Positions 34,923 through 43,703 of a stretch of 49,329 bases of DNA are shown here, piece after piece. The position numbers were made by a program, and so were the translations under genes. The stretch spans positions 1-49,329 of the forward strand of contig DASXMU010000134.1 in NCBI GenBank assembly GCA_036495485.1, written 5' to 3'. Source of the DNA: PALSA-505 sp036495485. GTDB lineage: Bacteria > Actinomycetota > Actinomycetes > Streptosporangiales > Streptosporangiaceae. How positions within the stretch are numbered: the first letter of the stretch is position 1; each line of letters opens with the position of its first letter. Under the pieces are notes generated by a model, which was not told where the DNA came from, did no database searches, and saw only the letters and a list, made by a program, of their open reading frames with translations.

Positions 34923-36827
34923 TCAGCGGCCCTCAGGGGCGGGGTCCGGCTCCGGCTCCCCGGCACCATCGGTGCTGATCGGGATAGCCATCATGTCACC
35001 CGTCACCGGGTCGGCAGCAGCCCCAGCCGTCAGGCTGGCCGCCTCGCCGTTGCTGCCGGTGGCCGCTGTGTTGCTGGCGCCGTTGGCGGTGGCGCCGGAA
35101 GTGGTGATGGCCGGAGTGGCGGAGACGGTCGCGGGGTGGATGTAGCGCTTGCCGCGCAGTGCGGAGGCGATGATCGCGATGATCGTCGCGACGATGGCAT
35201 AGGTGAAGGCCAGGTGCATGCCGTGCGCGAACGGCTCCTCGATCAGCTTGGGGAAGAACGACCTGCCGGTGATGAACGCGGACTGCTTCGCCGACAGGTG
35301 CTGCAGCGCCCCGGTCGGGCCGAGCAGCTCCTTGACCGGGTTGTACCCGAGGAACGCCGAGAACAGGCTGCCGATCGGCGGCTCGCTGGCCACGATGTGC
35401 GCCGCACCTGCTGGCACACCGGCCCCGGTCAGGCCCTTGTACAGGTGGCTGGGCAGGCGGGCGGCCAGGCCGAGGGTGACGATGGTGAAGAACAGCCCCA
35501 GCGACAGCACGGTGGCCGAGTTCTGGAAGGTGTTGAGCATCCCCGCGCCCGCGCCGCGCTGCTCCGGCGGCAGGCTGTTCATCACCGACGCCTGGTTCGG
35601 CGCGAAGAACAACCCCATGCCGACCGCGGACAGGAAGATGATCAGGCCGAACCAGATATAGCCGAAGTTGATCGGCAGCACTTCCAGCAGCGCGAAGGCG
35701 ACTACCGACACCATCAGCCCGGCGGTGGCGAACGTCCTGGCGCCGAACCTGTCCGACAGCACGCCCGACAGCGGAGCGAAGATCAGGAACCCGATGGTGA
35801 GCGGGACCATGGCGATCCCGGCCCACAGTGGTGTCTGGCTGAAGCTGTAGCCGTGCTGCGGCAGCCAGATGCCCTGCAGCCAGAGGATCAGCATGAACTG
35901 CATGCCGCCCCGGCCGAGCGCGCCGAGCAGGCCGGCGATGTTGCCGGCGGTGAACGCACGGATCTTGAACAGGTTCAGCCGGAACATCGGCGCGGGGACG
36001 TGCAGCTCGATCCAGACGAACACCCCGAGCAGCGCGATCCCGCCGAACACGCCCGCCAGCACCCAGGGGTTGGTCCAGCCGGTGGGATGCCCGCCGTGCG
36101 GCAGCAGCGAGTACACGATCCCGGTGAGCAGCGCGATCAGCCCGGCCGCGAACGTGGCGTTCCCGATCCAGTCGATCTTGGACGGGAGCCGGATCCCGCT
36201 GTCCTGCAGCTTGAGGTAGGCCCAGATGGTGCCGAACAGGCCGAACGGCACCGACACGAGGAACACCAGCCGCCATTCGATCGGGCCGAGCACGCCACCG
36301 AGCAGCAGCCCGATGAACGAGCCGGCCACCGCGGCGATGCCGTTGATGCCCATCGCCTTGCCGCGCTCGTTCTCCGGGAACGCATCGGTCAGGATCGCAC
36401 TGGAGTTAGCGAACAGGAACGCCCCGCCGACGCCCTGGAACACCCGCATGACGATGATCCACAGCGCGGCCGCGGTCCCGGTCATCCAGGTCACCGACAG
36501 CAGGATCGAGAAGAACGTGAAGATGGCGAAGCCCAGGTTGTACATGCGCACCCGGCCGTAGATGTCGCCGACCCGGCCGAGGCTGACCACCAGCACCGCG
36601 GTGACCAGCAGGAACCCCATGAATATCCACAGGAAATAGGAGGTGTTGGACGGCACGAGCGGGTTCAGGTTGATGCCACGGAAGAGGTCCGGCAACGAGA
36701 TCAGCAGGATCGACTGATTGATCGTCACCATCAGGATCCCGAGCGTGGTGTTCGACAGGGCGATCCACTTGTACCGGCTGCTCCTGGCGCCAGCGCCGTT
36801 GGACGGCACTCGCTCCTCCACCGCCAT
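34923..36827 (-). CDS. MFS multidrug exporter, DHA2/EmrB-QacA type (14 TM)
   Basis: 634-aa transporter with about 14 membrane spans. Motif A is GRVGDIYGRVRMYN, the antiporter motif C region is GSFIGLLLGGVLGP, and the N-terminal TM1 signature is MVTINQSILLISLPDL. A long, disordered Thr/Ala/Gly-rich tail (about the last 70 residues) is unusual but not repetitive at DNA level. Followed by the MerR gene. Exports drugs or other small toxic molecules with proton antiport by family knowledge. Confidence 0.94.
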   Translation of the reverse strand: MAVEERVPSNGAGARSSRYKWIALSNTTLGILMVTINQSILLISLPDLFRGINLNPLVPSNTSYFLWIFMGFLLVTAVLVVSLGRVGDIYGRVRMYNLGFAIFTFFSILLSVTWMTGTAAALWIIVMRVFQGVGGAFLFANSSAILTDAFPENERGKAMGINGIAAVAGSFIGLLLGGVLGPIEWRLVFLVSVPFGLFGTIWAYLKLQDSGIRLPSKIDWIGNATFAAGLIALLTGIVYSLLPHGGHPTGWTNPWVLAGVFGGIALLGVFVWIELHVPAPMFRLNLFKIRAFTAGNIAGLLGALGRGGMQFMLILWLQGIWLPQHGYSFSQTPLWAGIAMVPLTIGFLIFAPLSGVLSDRFGARTFATAGLMVSVVAFALLEVLPINFGYIWFGLIIFLSAVGMGLFFAPNQASVMNSLPPEQRGAGAGMLNTFQNSATVLSLGLFFTIVTLGLAARLPSHLYKGLTGAGVPAGAAHIVASEPPIGSLFSAFLGYNPVKELLGPTGALQHLSAKQSAFITGRSFFPKLIEEPFAHGMHLAFTYAIVATIIAIIASALRGKRYIHPATVSATPAITTSGATANGASNTAATGSNGEAASLTAGAAADPVTGDMMAIPISTDGAGEPEPDPAPEGR

Positions 36828-36897
36828 GCTTGCTCCCTCGGTCGTGCTCGTCCGGCCCGGCTGTGCTGGCTCCGCGGCCTGGGTTCAAGTATCTAAT

Positions 36898-36915
36898 CTT
36901 GACGTTAACGTCATG
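36898..36915. promoter_or_regulatory. MerR-type operator ahead of the MFS exporter gene
   Basis: CTTGACGTTAACGTCATG contains the perfect 14-bp palindrome TGACGTTAACGTCA. It resembles TTGACGT-type MerR sites known in actinomycetes and lies about 70 bases upstream of the MFS start. Confidence 0.65.
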
Positions 36916-36946
36916 TCTGATATCTGGGAAGAACGGAATTTCTTCA

Positions 36947-37075
36947 CCAGAAGTTAACCAGTGAGGGTTCTTCAAGACCGGCTAGCGAGGGCAGGCGGGT
37001 TTGGCCTGCCCGAGTGCCGGTGCAGAGGGCACTGCGGCATCTGGAGTGGGTGTCTTGAAGAAACCGAACTTCTGG
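36947..37075. repeat. 129-bp nested inverted-repeat element or structured RNA
   Basis: Outer arms CCAGAAGTT (36947) and AACTTCTGG (37067-37075) enclose GGTTCTTCAAGAC (36966-36978) and GTCTTGAAGAAACC (37052-37065). Inside are two hairpins: GGGCAGGC/GCCTGCCC (36989-37011) and AGTGCC/GGCACT (37013-37033). The whole could fold as a multi-branched RNA or be a small palindromic element. It lies between the cobalamin-binding-like gene's stop and the MFS promoter. Confidence 0.65.
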
Positions 37076-37111
37076 ATAAGCAGGGTGGAGATATGGCCTA
37101 CCGCGGTGTCT

Positions 37112-37996
37112 TCAGGCCACCCGCTGGACCATGCCGGGCGGCGCGGGTGCCACGGCATCCGGGTGCAGTATCGACGCGATGGCCTCGACGCCGTTGACCA
37201 GGCGAGGGCCGGGCCGGACGACGATGCCGTCCGCGTCGATCGCCCAGACGGGCAGGCCGGGCAGCTCGGCCGCCACGACGGCCGCCTGCTCCACGGTGCC
37301 GTCCAGGTGATAGCCGCACGGTGCGACGACGATCAGGTCAGGCGACGCGCCGGCCACCGACCGCCAGGACGTCTGCACCGACGGCGCGCCGGGCCGCGCC
37401 GCCACCGGCTCCCCGCCGGCGGCGGCGACCAGGCCGGGCACCCAGTGCCCTGCGGTGAACGGCGGATCCACCCACTCGACCACCGCGACCCTGGGACGCG
37501 GCCGCCCGGCGACCTGGGCGGCCACCCGGGCGAGCCGGGAGCGCAGCTCAGCGGTGAGCCGCTCCGCCCGGTCCACTGCCCCGGCCCGCCGCCCGACCGC
37601 CAGGATCGATTCCAGCACCTCTTCCAGCGAGTGCGGATCCAGCGACAGCACGTCGGCCTGGCAGCCCAGATGGTCGAGGGCCTGCTCGACATGACCGGAC
37701 GGCAGGGCGCACACCCGGCACAGATCCTGGGTGATGATCAGGTCGGGCCGCAGCCCAGCCAGCGCCTGAGAGTGCAGGGTGTACAGGTCGCCGCCGGAGC
37801 TCATCCGCCCGCGCACGTAGTCGTCGATCTGCCGCGGCGTCATCCCCCGGGTGTCCAGGCCGCCCACGACGACCGTCTTCTCCGCCCGGGCGGCGGCTGG
37901 CTCGTCGCACTCGAACGTCACCCCGACCAGATCCCCGCCCAGGCCGAGGGCGTAGACGATCTCGGTCGCCGAGGGAAGCAGACTGACCAGGCGCAC
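37112..37996 (-). CDS. Cobalamin-binding/BtuF-like periplasmic-fold protein lacking a signal peptide
   Basis: 294-aa two-lobed helical-backbone binding protein related to BtuF/FecB. MRLVSLLPSATEIVYALGLGG and SLDPHSLEEVLESI are family hallmarks, with CRVCALPSG as a possible metal site. No signal peptide or lipobox is visible, and no BtuCD genes are near, so it is probably the cytoplasmic actinobacterial type of unknown role. It begins at GTG 37996, 23 bases after the small membrane protein gene, as the last gene of a three-gene operon. Confidence 0.85.
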   Translation of the reverse strand: MRLVSLLPSATEIVYALGLGGDLVGVTFECDEPAAARAEKTVVVGGLDTRGMTPRQIDDYVRGRMSSGGDLYTLHSQALAGLRPDLIITQDLCRVCALPSGHVEQALDHLGCQADVLSLDPHSLEEVLESILAVGRRAGAVDRAERLTAELRSRLARVAAQVAGRPRPRVAVVEWVDPPFTAGHWVPGLVAAAGGEPVAARPGAPSVQTSWRSVAGASPDLIVVAPCGYHLDGTVEQAAVVAAELPGLPVWAIDADGIVVRPGPRLVNGVEAIASILHPDAVAPAPPGMVQRVA

Positions 37997-38019
37997 GTCT
38001 CGAGAATAGATGCCCTGGC

Positions 38020-38157
38020 TTAGCGGCCGCCCTGGCCGTGCAGCCGGAAGCCGGGGGACCTGCCGTGGCCGGGCAGCACGACCGCCAGGACGACCAGGCC
38101 AACGGCGGTGACCGCCGATCCGGGGTGCACCTGGTCCGGGCCGGTGGCACCGGTCAT
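38020..38157 (-). CDS. Possible small membrane protein
   Basis: 45-aa frame whose ATG overlaps the DUF302 stop (ATGA) and which ends 23 bases before the BtuF-like gene. Residues about 15-30 (AVTAVGLVVLAVVLPG) form one hydrophobic span with a basic C-terminus. The coupling and the filled gap support a real gene, but it is short, GC-rich and unrecognised. Confidence 0.4.
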   Translation of the reverse strand: MTGATGPDQVHPGSAVTAVGLVVLAVVLPGHGRSPGFRLHGQGGR

Positions 38158-38588
38158 GTCCGACCGGTTCCGGTTACCTTGGCGGCCAGCGCACCCGCCG
38201 CCGCCAGCGGCGCGGTCAGGTCGGTGAGCAGGCCGTACCGGCCGGCCAGCCAGTGCGGGTCGATGTGGCTGATCCACACCATCCCGTTGTCGTCCTGCCA
38301 GACGAGCAGCTTGAGCGGAAGGTCGATCGCGGCGGCCGGCGCGGCCACCATGGCGGGGGTGCCGCCGTTGGGACTGCCGAAGATGAGCAGCTTTGTGTCA
38401 CGCAGCGACAGGCCGGCGCGTTCGGCTTCGCCGCTGTGGTCGACGACGGCGAACAGCGTGGCTCCGGCTTCGTGGATCGCCTGAGTGAGCAGGTCGACGG
38501 TCTGGCCGACGGTATGCGGGCTGCGGGTATGGACAATCCCGTCGACCGGGGGTGCCCCGGCCGGCTCCTCGGTGGACGGTCCGCTCAT
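38154..38588 (-). CDS. DUF302 domain protein
   Basis: 144-aa cytoplasmic protein. HTVGQTVDLLTQAIHEAGATLFAVVDHSGEA, then LLIFGSPNGGTPAMVAAP, and the core LPLKLLVWQDDNG are the DUF302 fold markers. ATG 38588 follows GGAGG by 5 bases; the longer frame to 38642 adds unconserved residues. First gene of an operon with the small membrane protein and the BtuF-like protein, and divergent from the universal stress protein gene. Function unknown. Confidence 0.9.
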   Translation of the reverse strand: MSGPSTEEPAGAPPVDGIVHTRSPHTVGQTVDLLTQAIHEAGATLFAVVDHSGEAERAGLSLRDTKLLIFGSPNGGTPAMVAAPAAAIDLPLKLLVWQDDNGMVWISHIDPHWLAGRYGLLTDLTAPLAAAGALAAKVTGTGRT

Positions 38589-38729
38589 CGTTGCCTCCGT
38601 GGTGTCGCTGGACCGGCCGGTGCTGCTGGCCGTCAAGAGCATGGTCTACCCGGGCAGGCCCTGGCTGCACGGAAGGATTCGACGACTCGTCATTTCCTGT
38701 TCCAGCCGGGCGATCCCTAGACTTCCCCT

Positions 38730-39194
38730 GTGACGCCTGATGACGGCCGCTTCGAGCTGGGAACCGACGGGCCATCGGTGATTCTCGTCGGGGTCGACGG
38801 CTCCACCACCGCGACGCGGGCCGCCTGGTACGCAGCCGGGCTGGGCAGGCGGCAGCGGGCGCGCGTGGTGGCCGTCTACGTCGAGCCCAGGGCGACGGCG
38901 GCCGGTGCGACGCCGGGCGGGGCCCCGCTGTACGCCGCGCAGCAGGAGGCGTTCGACGAGGTCGCGGACGAGATGCGCCAGCAGGCCGAAACGGTGTCCG
39001 CGGAGCTGGGTGTCGATCTCACCTTCATCACGGTGCACGGCGACCCGTTCACCGAGCTATGCAAGATCGCCGACGAGCGGCGCGCCGACGCCGTGGTGGT
39101 GGGCGCGTCGGCCAAGGCAGGCCACCGGCTGGTCGGGTCGCTGGCGATCCGGCTGGTGCGGGCCGGGAAGTGGCCGGTAACGGTCGTGCCCTGA
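38730..39194 (+). CDS. Universal stress protein (UspA family)
   Basis: 154-aa single-domain Usp. The N-terminal strand VILVGVDGSTTA and the ATP-binding signature VVVGASAKAGHRLVGS indicate the nucleotide-binding class. It starts at GTG 38730. TAGACT at 38717-38722 ends only 7 bases before the start codon, so the transcript may be leaderless. It is divergent from the DUF302 operon. Confidence 0.9.
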   Translation: MTPDDGRFELGTDGPSVILVGVDGSTTATRAAWYAAGLGRRQRARVVAVYVEPRATAAGATPGGAPLYAAQQEAFDEVADEMRQQAETVSAELGVDLTFITVHGDPFTELCKIADERRADAVVVGASAKAGHRLVGSLAIRLVRAGKWPVTVVP

Positions 39195-39459
39195 CAACCG
39201 GCATGCAGCCAATGCTTTCGACGTGATTGATTTCCGGCAAATTGTAATTTCCGCCCTGCCAGGCACCCATTCTCATTAAGCCTTCAGGTAACCGCCGGAT
39301 TGCGGTTTGACAACATGTCCGGCTCGCCCGGTTGCATCCCCGGGGCCGGGACATGCCCAATTTGTAGACACCGCCAGCGCGCGATGGTAGAACCGGGCCA
39401 AGCACCCGAACGCCGCAGGTCAGCGGATGGCTTTCCCGAACAGAAGGGACGCCGGCACA

Positions 39460-40407
39460 GTGACGGCTTACTTGATCCGCCGGTTCGGGACGTCGGTCAT
39501 CGTCATCATCGGTATCTCGATCTTCACCTATCTCCTGCTGCACATCGTCTACCCATCCCCCGCCCGGGTGGTTCTGGGGCCCAGGGCATCCCTGCTGGCG
39601 ATCGCCCAGTGGAACCAGGAGCACGGGTTCGCCGGATCGGTGCTCCAGCAGTACTGGCACTACACCGACGGCGTGCTGCACGGCAACCTCGGGTTCTCGT
39701 TCAAGCTGAACCAGAGCGTGGCCGCGCTGTTCGGGGAGAGGTGGGCGCGCAGCGCCTACCTCTCCGGCGCCTCCCTGCTGCTGTCGCTCATCATCGCGAT
39801 CCCGCTGGGCATCTACCAGGCCGTCAAGCGCAACAGCATCGGCGACAACGTCACCACCAGCGTGGCGTTCACCGCCTACGCCATGCCCGACTTCCTGCTC
39901 TACCTCATCGCGATCCAGATCTTCGCGCTTACCTTCCACGCGCTGGGCTACCAGGCCAGCCAGTCCACGAACCTGCTCACGGTGATCGGTGACTGGCGGG
40001 ACATGACGTTGCCGATCGTCTGCCTGGCCCTGCTGATCGTGGCCGGGTACTCCCGGTACATGCGGTCGGCGGCCATGGACACGCTGGCCCAGGACTACAT
40101 CAAGGCGGCCAGGGCCAAGGGCCTGCCGGAACGGCTGGTGCTCTACCGGCACCTGCTCCGCAACGCCTCCCTGCCGATGGTCACCCTGATCGGGCTGTCC
40201 ATCCCGGCCCTGCTGGCGGGCAACCTCATCGCGGAGACCGTGTTCAACTTCCAGGGCCTCGGGCTGCTGTTCTACGACAGCCTGGGGAACGAGGACTATC
40301 CCATCCTGCTCGCCTACACGCTGGTCGGGGCGATCTTGACGGTGCTCGGCAACCTTCTCGCCGACATCGCCCTGACCGTCGCCGACCCCCGCATCCGCCT
40401 GGCCTGA
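39460..40407 (+). CDS. Peptide/nickel-type ABC permease (DppB-like)
   Basis: 315-aa inner-membrane permease with about six spans. The N-terminal YLIRRFGTSVIVIIGISIFTY, the EAA-like loop DYIKAARAKGLPERLVLYRHLLRN and the C-terminal ADIALTVADPRIRLA are DppB features. GTG 39460 after GAAGGGA is preferred; ATG 39427, also with a usable site, would add 11 residues. First gene of a four-gene uptake operon. Confidence 0.94.
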   Translation: MTAYLIRRFGTSVIVIIGISIFTYLLLHIVYPSPARVVLGPRASLLAIAQWNQEHGFAGSVLQQYWHYTDGVLHGNLGFSFKLNQSVAALFGERWARSAYLSGASLLLSLIIAIPLGIYQAVKRNSIGDNVTTSVAFTAYAMPDFLLYLIAIQIFALTFHALGYQASQSTNLLTVIGDWRDMTLPIVCLALLIVAGYSRYMRSAAMDTLAQDYIKAARAKGLPERLVLYRHLLRNASLPMVTLIGLSIPALLAGNLIAETVFNFQGLGLLFYDSLGNEDYPILLAYTLVGAILTVLGNLLADIALTVADPRIRLA

Positions 40408-40441
40408 CCGCGGCCCAAGCCACCACATCCCGGAGGCAACA

Positions 40442-41362
40442 GTGTCCGGCACCGCACCCTCGCTCCCGCCGCTGGACATTACCCGCGCGCCCGCTGGCGG
40501 CGAGGTCGGCCCGATCCAGAGTGGCTGGCGGCTCGGCATGCGGGAGTTCGCCAGAAACCGGCTGGCGGTCATCGGCGTGGCCATCCTGGCGTTCTTCGTG
40601 CTGTTCAGCTTCATCGGGCCGCTCTTCTACCACGCCAACCTGCTGAACACCGACCTCACCCTGGCCAACTCGCCGCCGAGCTCGGCCCACCTGCTGGGCA
40701 CCGACAACGAGGGCATCGACGTGCTCGGCGAACTCATGAAGGGCGGTCAGGCCTCGCTGGAGATCGGCTTCCTGTCCGCCATCATGGCGATCGTGGTCGG
40801 TGCGCTCTACGGTGCCATCGCCGGCCTGGCCGGCGGGTTCCTCGACTCCGTGCTGATGCGGGTCGTGGACATCCTGCTCTCGATTCCGTTCCTGTTCATC
40901 GTGCTGATCGTCGCGGTCAAGTACGGCGCCTCGGTGCTGTCGCTCAGCCTCATCCTCGGCGCCTTCACCTGGCTGGTGCCGGCCCGGCTGGTCCGCGGCG
41001 AGGTGCTGTCGCTCAAGGTGCGGGACTTCGTGTCGGCGGCACGGACCGCGGGATCGAGCCGCTGGCGGCTGATCAACCGGCACCTGCTGCCCAACGCGTT
41101 CAGCGTGATCATCGTCAACGTCACGTTCAACATCGCCGACGCCATCCTCGCGGTCGCCTACCTCGGCTTCCTCGGCTTCGGGCTGCACTACCCCAACTAC
41201 GACTGGGGCGACCTGCTCTCCAACGGCACTTCGTACCTGCTGGACGGGTTCTGGTGGCTGATCTACCCGGCCGGTGTCTGCATCGTTGCCACCGTGATGG
41301 CCTGCAACCTCATCGGCGACGCGCTGCGCGACGCCCTGGACGTGCGGGTGCGCCGCCGGTGA
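40442..41362 (+). CDS. Peptide/nickel-type ABC permease (DppC-like)
   Basis: 306-aa partner permease with GTG start. Its N-terminus has the OppC-type first span (FARNRLAVIGVAILAFFVLF), the HLLGTDNEGIDVLGELMKGG loop, the EAA loop FVSAARTAGSSRWRLINRHLLPN and a DALDVRVRRR ending. It follows the DppB-like gene by 34 bases, with GGAGG before the start. Confidence 0.95.
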   Translation: MSGTAPSLPPLDITRAPAGGEVGPIQSGWRLGMREFARNRLAVIGVAILAFFVLFSFIGPLFYHANLLNTDLTLANSPPSSAHLLGTDNEGIDVLGELMKGGQASLEIGFLSAIMAIVVGALYGAIAGLAGGFLDSVLMRVVDILLSIPFLFIVLIVAVKYGASVLSLSLILGAFTWLVPARLVRGEVLSLKVRDFVSAARTAGSSRWRLINRHLLPNAFSVIIVNVTFNIADAILAVAYLGFLGFGLHYPNYDWGDLLSNGTSYLLDGFWWLIYPAGVCIVATVMACNLIGDALRDALDVRVRRR

Positions 41363-41419
41363 CCTCACCCGATCCGTCCCCCGGCACCAGCAGCCGACCG
41401 AGGTGAGGAGCGCTGATCC

Positions 41420-43540
41420 ATGGCCGTCCTGGAGATCAAGGACCTGTCCACCCACATCCAGCTGACCAAGTCAGTGGTGCAGGCGGTCGGGAACGTCGAC
41501 CTGACCATCGAGCCGGGGCAATCGCTCGGGCTGGTCGGGGAGTCCGGCTGTGGCAAGTCGATGACCGGTCTGTCGATCATGGGGCTGCTCCCGCCCGGTG
41601 GCCGGATCGTCGGCGGCTCGGTCAAGCTGGACGGCCGCGAGCTGACCGGCCTGGATGAGCCCGAGCTGCGCAAGATCCGCGGTAACGACGTGGCGATGAT
41701 CTTCCAGGATCCGCTCACCTCGCTCGACCCGACGAAGACCGTCGGCTACCAGGTGGCCGAGCCGGTCCGGCTGCACCGGGGCGCCAGCAAGAAGGAGGCC
41801 CTGGACCGGGCGGCCGAGGTGCTGGCCCTGGTCGGCCTGCCCAGGCCGAAGGAGCGGCTCGGGGACTACCCGCATCAGCTCTCCGGTGGGCTGCGCCAGC
41901 GGGTGATGATCGCTACGGCGCTGGCCTGCGATCCCAAGCTGCTGATCGCCGACGAGCCGACCACGGCGCTGGACGTCACCATCCAGGCGCAGATCCTGGC
42001 GCTGCTCGATGACCTCAGGCAGCGGCTCGGCATGGCGATGCTGCTCATCACCCACGACATGGGTGTGATCGCCGGCCACGCGGACTCGGTCGAGGTGATG
42101 TATGCCGGGCGCCTGGTCGAGTCCGCCGACACCACCACCCTGTTCAGCCACATGCACCACCCCTACACCCAGGCGCTGCTCGGCTCCATCCCCCGGCTGA
42201 GCCAGGACAGCACACAGCGGCTGCTCAACATCCCCGGGGTCCCGCCGGATCTGTCCAGCCCGCCGCCCGGCTGCCGGTTCGCGCCGCGCTGCAGCCGGGT
42301 CACCGACAGGTGCCGCACCGACGAGCCGCCGCTGACCGGCATCAGCCTCGGCCACGTCTTCTCCTGCTGGCACCCGGTCGACGGGCCGGCTGGGGAACAC
42401 CCGGTTCCGCTGGCCGAGGGGGGTGGCACCGGCCCGGGACCCGCGACGGTGACCGCCAGGACGGCGCCACCCGACCCCGGCCAGGACGGCGATGCCTCGC
42501 TGCTTCAGGTCACCAACGTGGTGAAGGAGTTCGGCATCACCTCGGGTGTTCTGCAGCGCAAGGTCGGCAGCGTCAAGGCCGTGTCCTCGGTGTCGTTCAC
42601 CGTCGCCGCGGGTGAGACGTTCGGCCTGGTGGGCGAGTCGGGTTGTGGCAAGACGACCATCGGCCGGGTCATCGTCGCGCTCGAGCGGCCCGACTCCGGA
42701 ACGGTGACGCTGCGCGGCCGGAATGTCTCCGCCATGTCCGCCGGCGATCTGCGCCGCTACCGCCGCGACCTGCAGCTCGTCTTCCAGGACCCATACTCCT
42801 CGCTCGACCCGAGGATGCGCGTCGGCTCGATCATCCGCGAGCCGCTCACCATCCAGGGCATCGGCAGCGCCGCCGAGCGCCAGCGGCGCGTGTTCGAACT
42901 GCTCGACGAGGTCGGCCTGCCGCGCAACGCGGTGGAGCGTTACCCGCACGAGTTCTCCGGCGGGCAGCGGCAGCGCATCGGGCTGGCCCGCGCGCTCACC
43001 CTCAACCCCAAGGTCATCGTGGCCGACGAGCCGGTCAGCGCGCTGGACGTGTCGATCAGGGCGCAGGTGCTCAACCTGATGAAACGGCTGCAAGCCGACC
43101 ACGGGCTGACCTACATCGTGATCTCGCACGACCTGGCGGTGGTCAAGTACATGGCCGACCGGATCGGCGTCATGTACCTGGGCAAGCTGGTCGAGCTGGG
43201 CTCGGGAGAAGACATCTACCAGCGGGCCGCGCACCCGTACACGGCCGCGCTCATCGAGACCATCCCGGTGCCCGACCCCGTGGCCGCCAGGGAACGCAGC
43301 GGTGCCGGGATCTCCGGCGAGCTCCCGAGCCCGATCAGCCCACCATCTGGCTGCCGGTTCCGCACCCGCTGCCCGTACGCACAGGAGATCTGCGCGGAGA
43401 CCGAGCCCGGGCTGCGCGCGTTCGGGCCGGGCCACCTGGCCGCGTGTCATTTCCCGCTGCAGACCTACGCGCCGCAGGCCGCGTCGGCGGGCGCGGCATC
43501 CCCAGCGGGCTGCGAGCCTGACCGGGGACCGGCGGCATGA
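41420..43540 (+). CDS. Fused double ABC ATPase (DppD-DppF)
   Basis: 706-aa protein with two complete nucleotide-binding domains. Domain 1 (about 1-330): GESGCGKSM, signature SGGLRQRVMIATAL, Walker B LLIADEPTTALD, and the Cys-rich oligopeptide C-terminal segment (GCRFAPRCSRVTDRC). Domain 2 (about 355-690): GESGCGKTT, SGGQRQRIGLARAL, VIVADEPVSALD and a second Cys-rich tail (GCRFRTRCPYAQEIC), possibly an iron-sulfur site. The fusion replaces separate DppD and DppF proteins. Powers the importer with the two upstream permeases. Confidence 0.96.
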   Translation: MAVLEIKDLSTHIQLTKSVVQAVGNVDLTIEPGQSLGLVGESGCGKSMTGLSIMGLLPPGGRIVGGSVKLDGRELTGLDEPELRKIRGNDVAMIFQDPLTSLDPTKTVGYQVAEPVRLHRGASKKEALDRAAEVLALVGLPRPKERLGDYPHQLSGGLRQRVMIATALACDPKLLIADEPTTALDVTIQAQILALLDDLRQRLGMAMLLITHDMGVIAGHADSVEVMYAGRLVESADTTTLFSHMHHPYTQALLGSIPRLSQDSTQRLLNIPGVPPDLSSPPPGCRFAPRCSRVTDRCRTDEPPLTGISLGHVFSCWHPVDGPAGEHPVPLAEGGGTGPGPATVTARTAPPDPGQDGDASLLQVTNVVKEFGITSGVLQRKVGSVKAVSSVSFTVAAGETFGLVGESGCGKTTIGRVIVALERPDSGTVTLRGRNVSAMSAGDLRRYRRDLQLVFQDPYSSLDPRMRVGSIIREPLTIQGIGSAAERQRRVFELLDEVGLPRNAVERYPHEFSGGQRQRIGLARALTLNPKVIVADEPVSALDVSIRAQVLNLMKRLQADHGLTYIVISHDLAVVKYMADRIGVMYLGKLVELGSGEDIYQRAAHPYTAALIETIPVPDPVAARERSGAGISGELPSPISPPSGCRFRTRCPYAQEICAETEPGLRAFGPGHLAACHFPLQTYAPQAASAGAASPAGCEPDRGPAA

Positions 43541-43703
43541 GCGGCCGGATAGCAGATCATGGCGCTCTACCGGAATGTTGTGCGCTGGCGATAGCAATTC
43601 GTGATGTTCCTGCCGCCGTCATAACGGTCTGCGGGAGTTACTCTTCGCCCAATCGAGGTGCCGTCCGCAGCAGATGCCCGGCGATCAGCAGAGGAACGAA
43701 ACA

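Noticed and set aside
34809..36896. 695-codon plus-strand frame opposite the MFS gene
   Set aside because: Gln/Glu/His/Arg-rich antisense shadow of a canonical 14-TM exporter.
36828..38154. Cobalamin riboswitch near the BtuF-like gene
   Set aside because: No B12-box-like sequence seen, and the structured element is downstream of that gene, not in its leader.
41471..43597. 708-codon minus-strand frame opposite the fused ATPase gene
   Set aside because: Antisense shadow; the plus strand has all ABC motifs.
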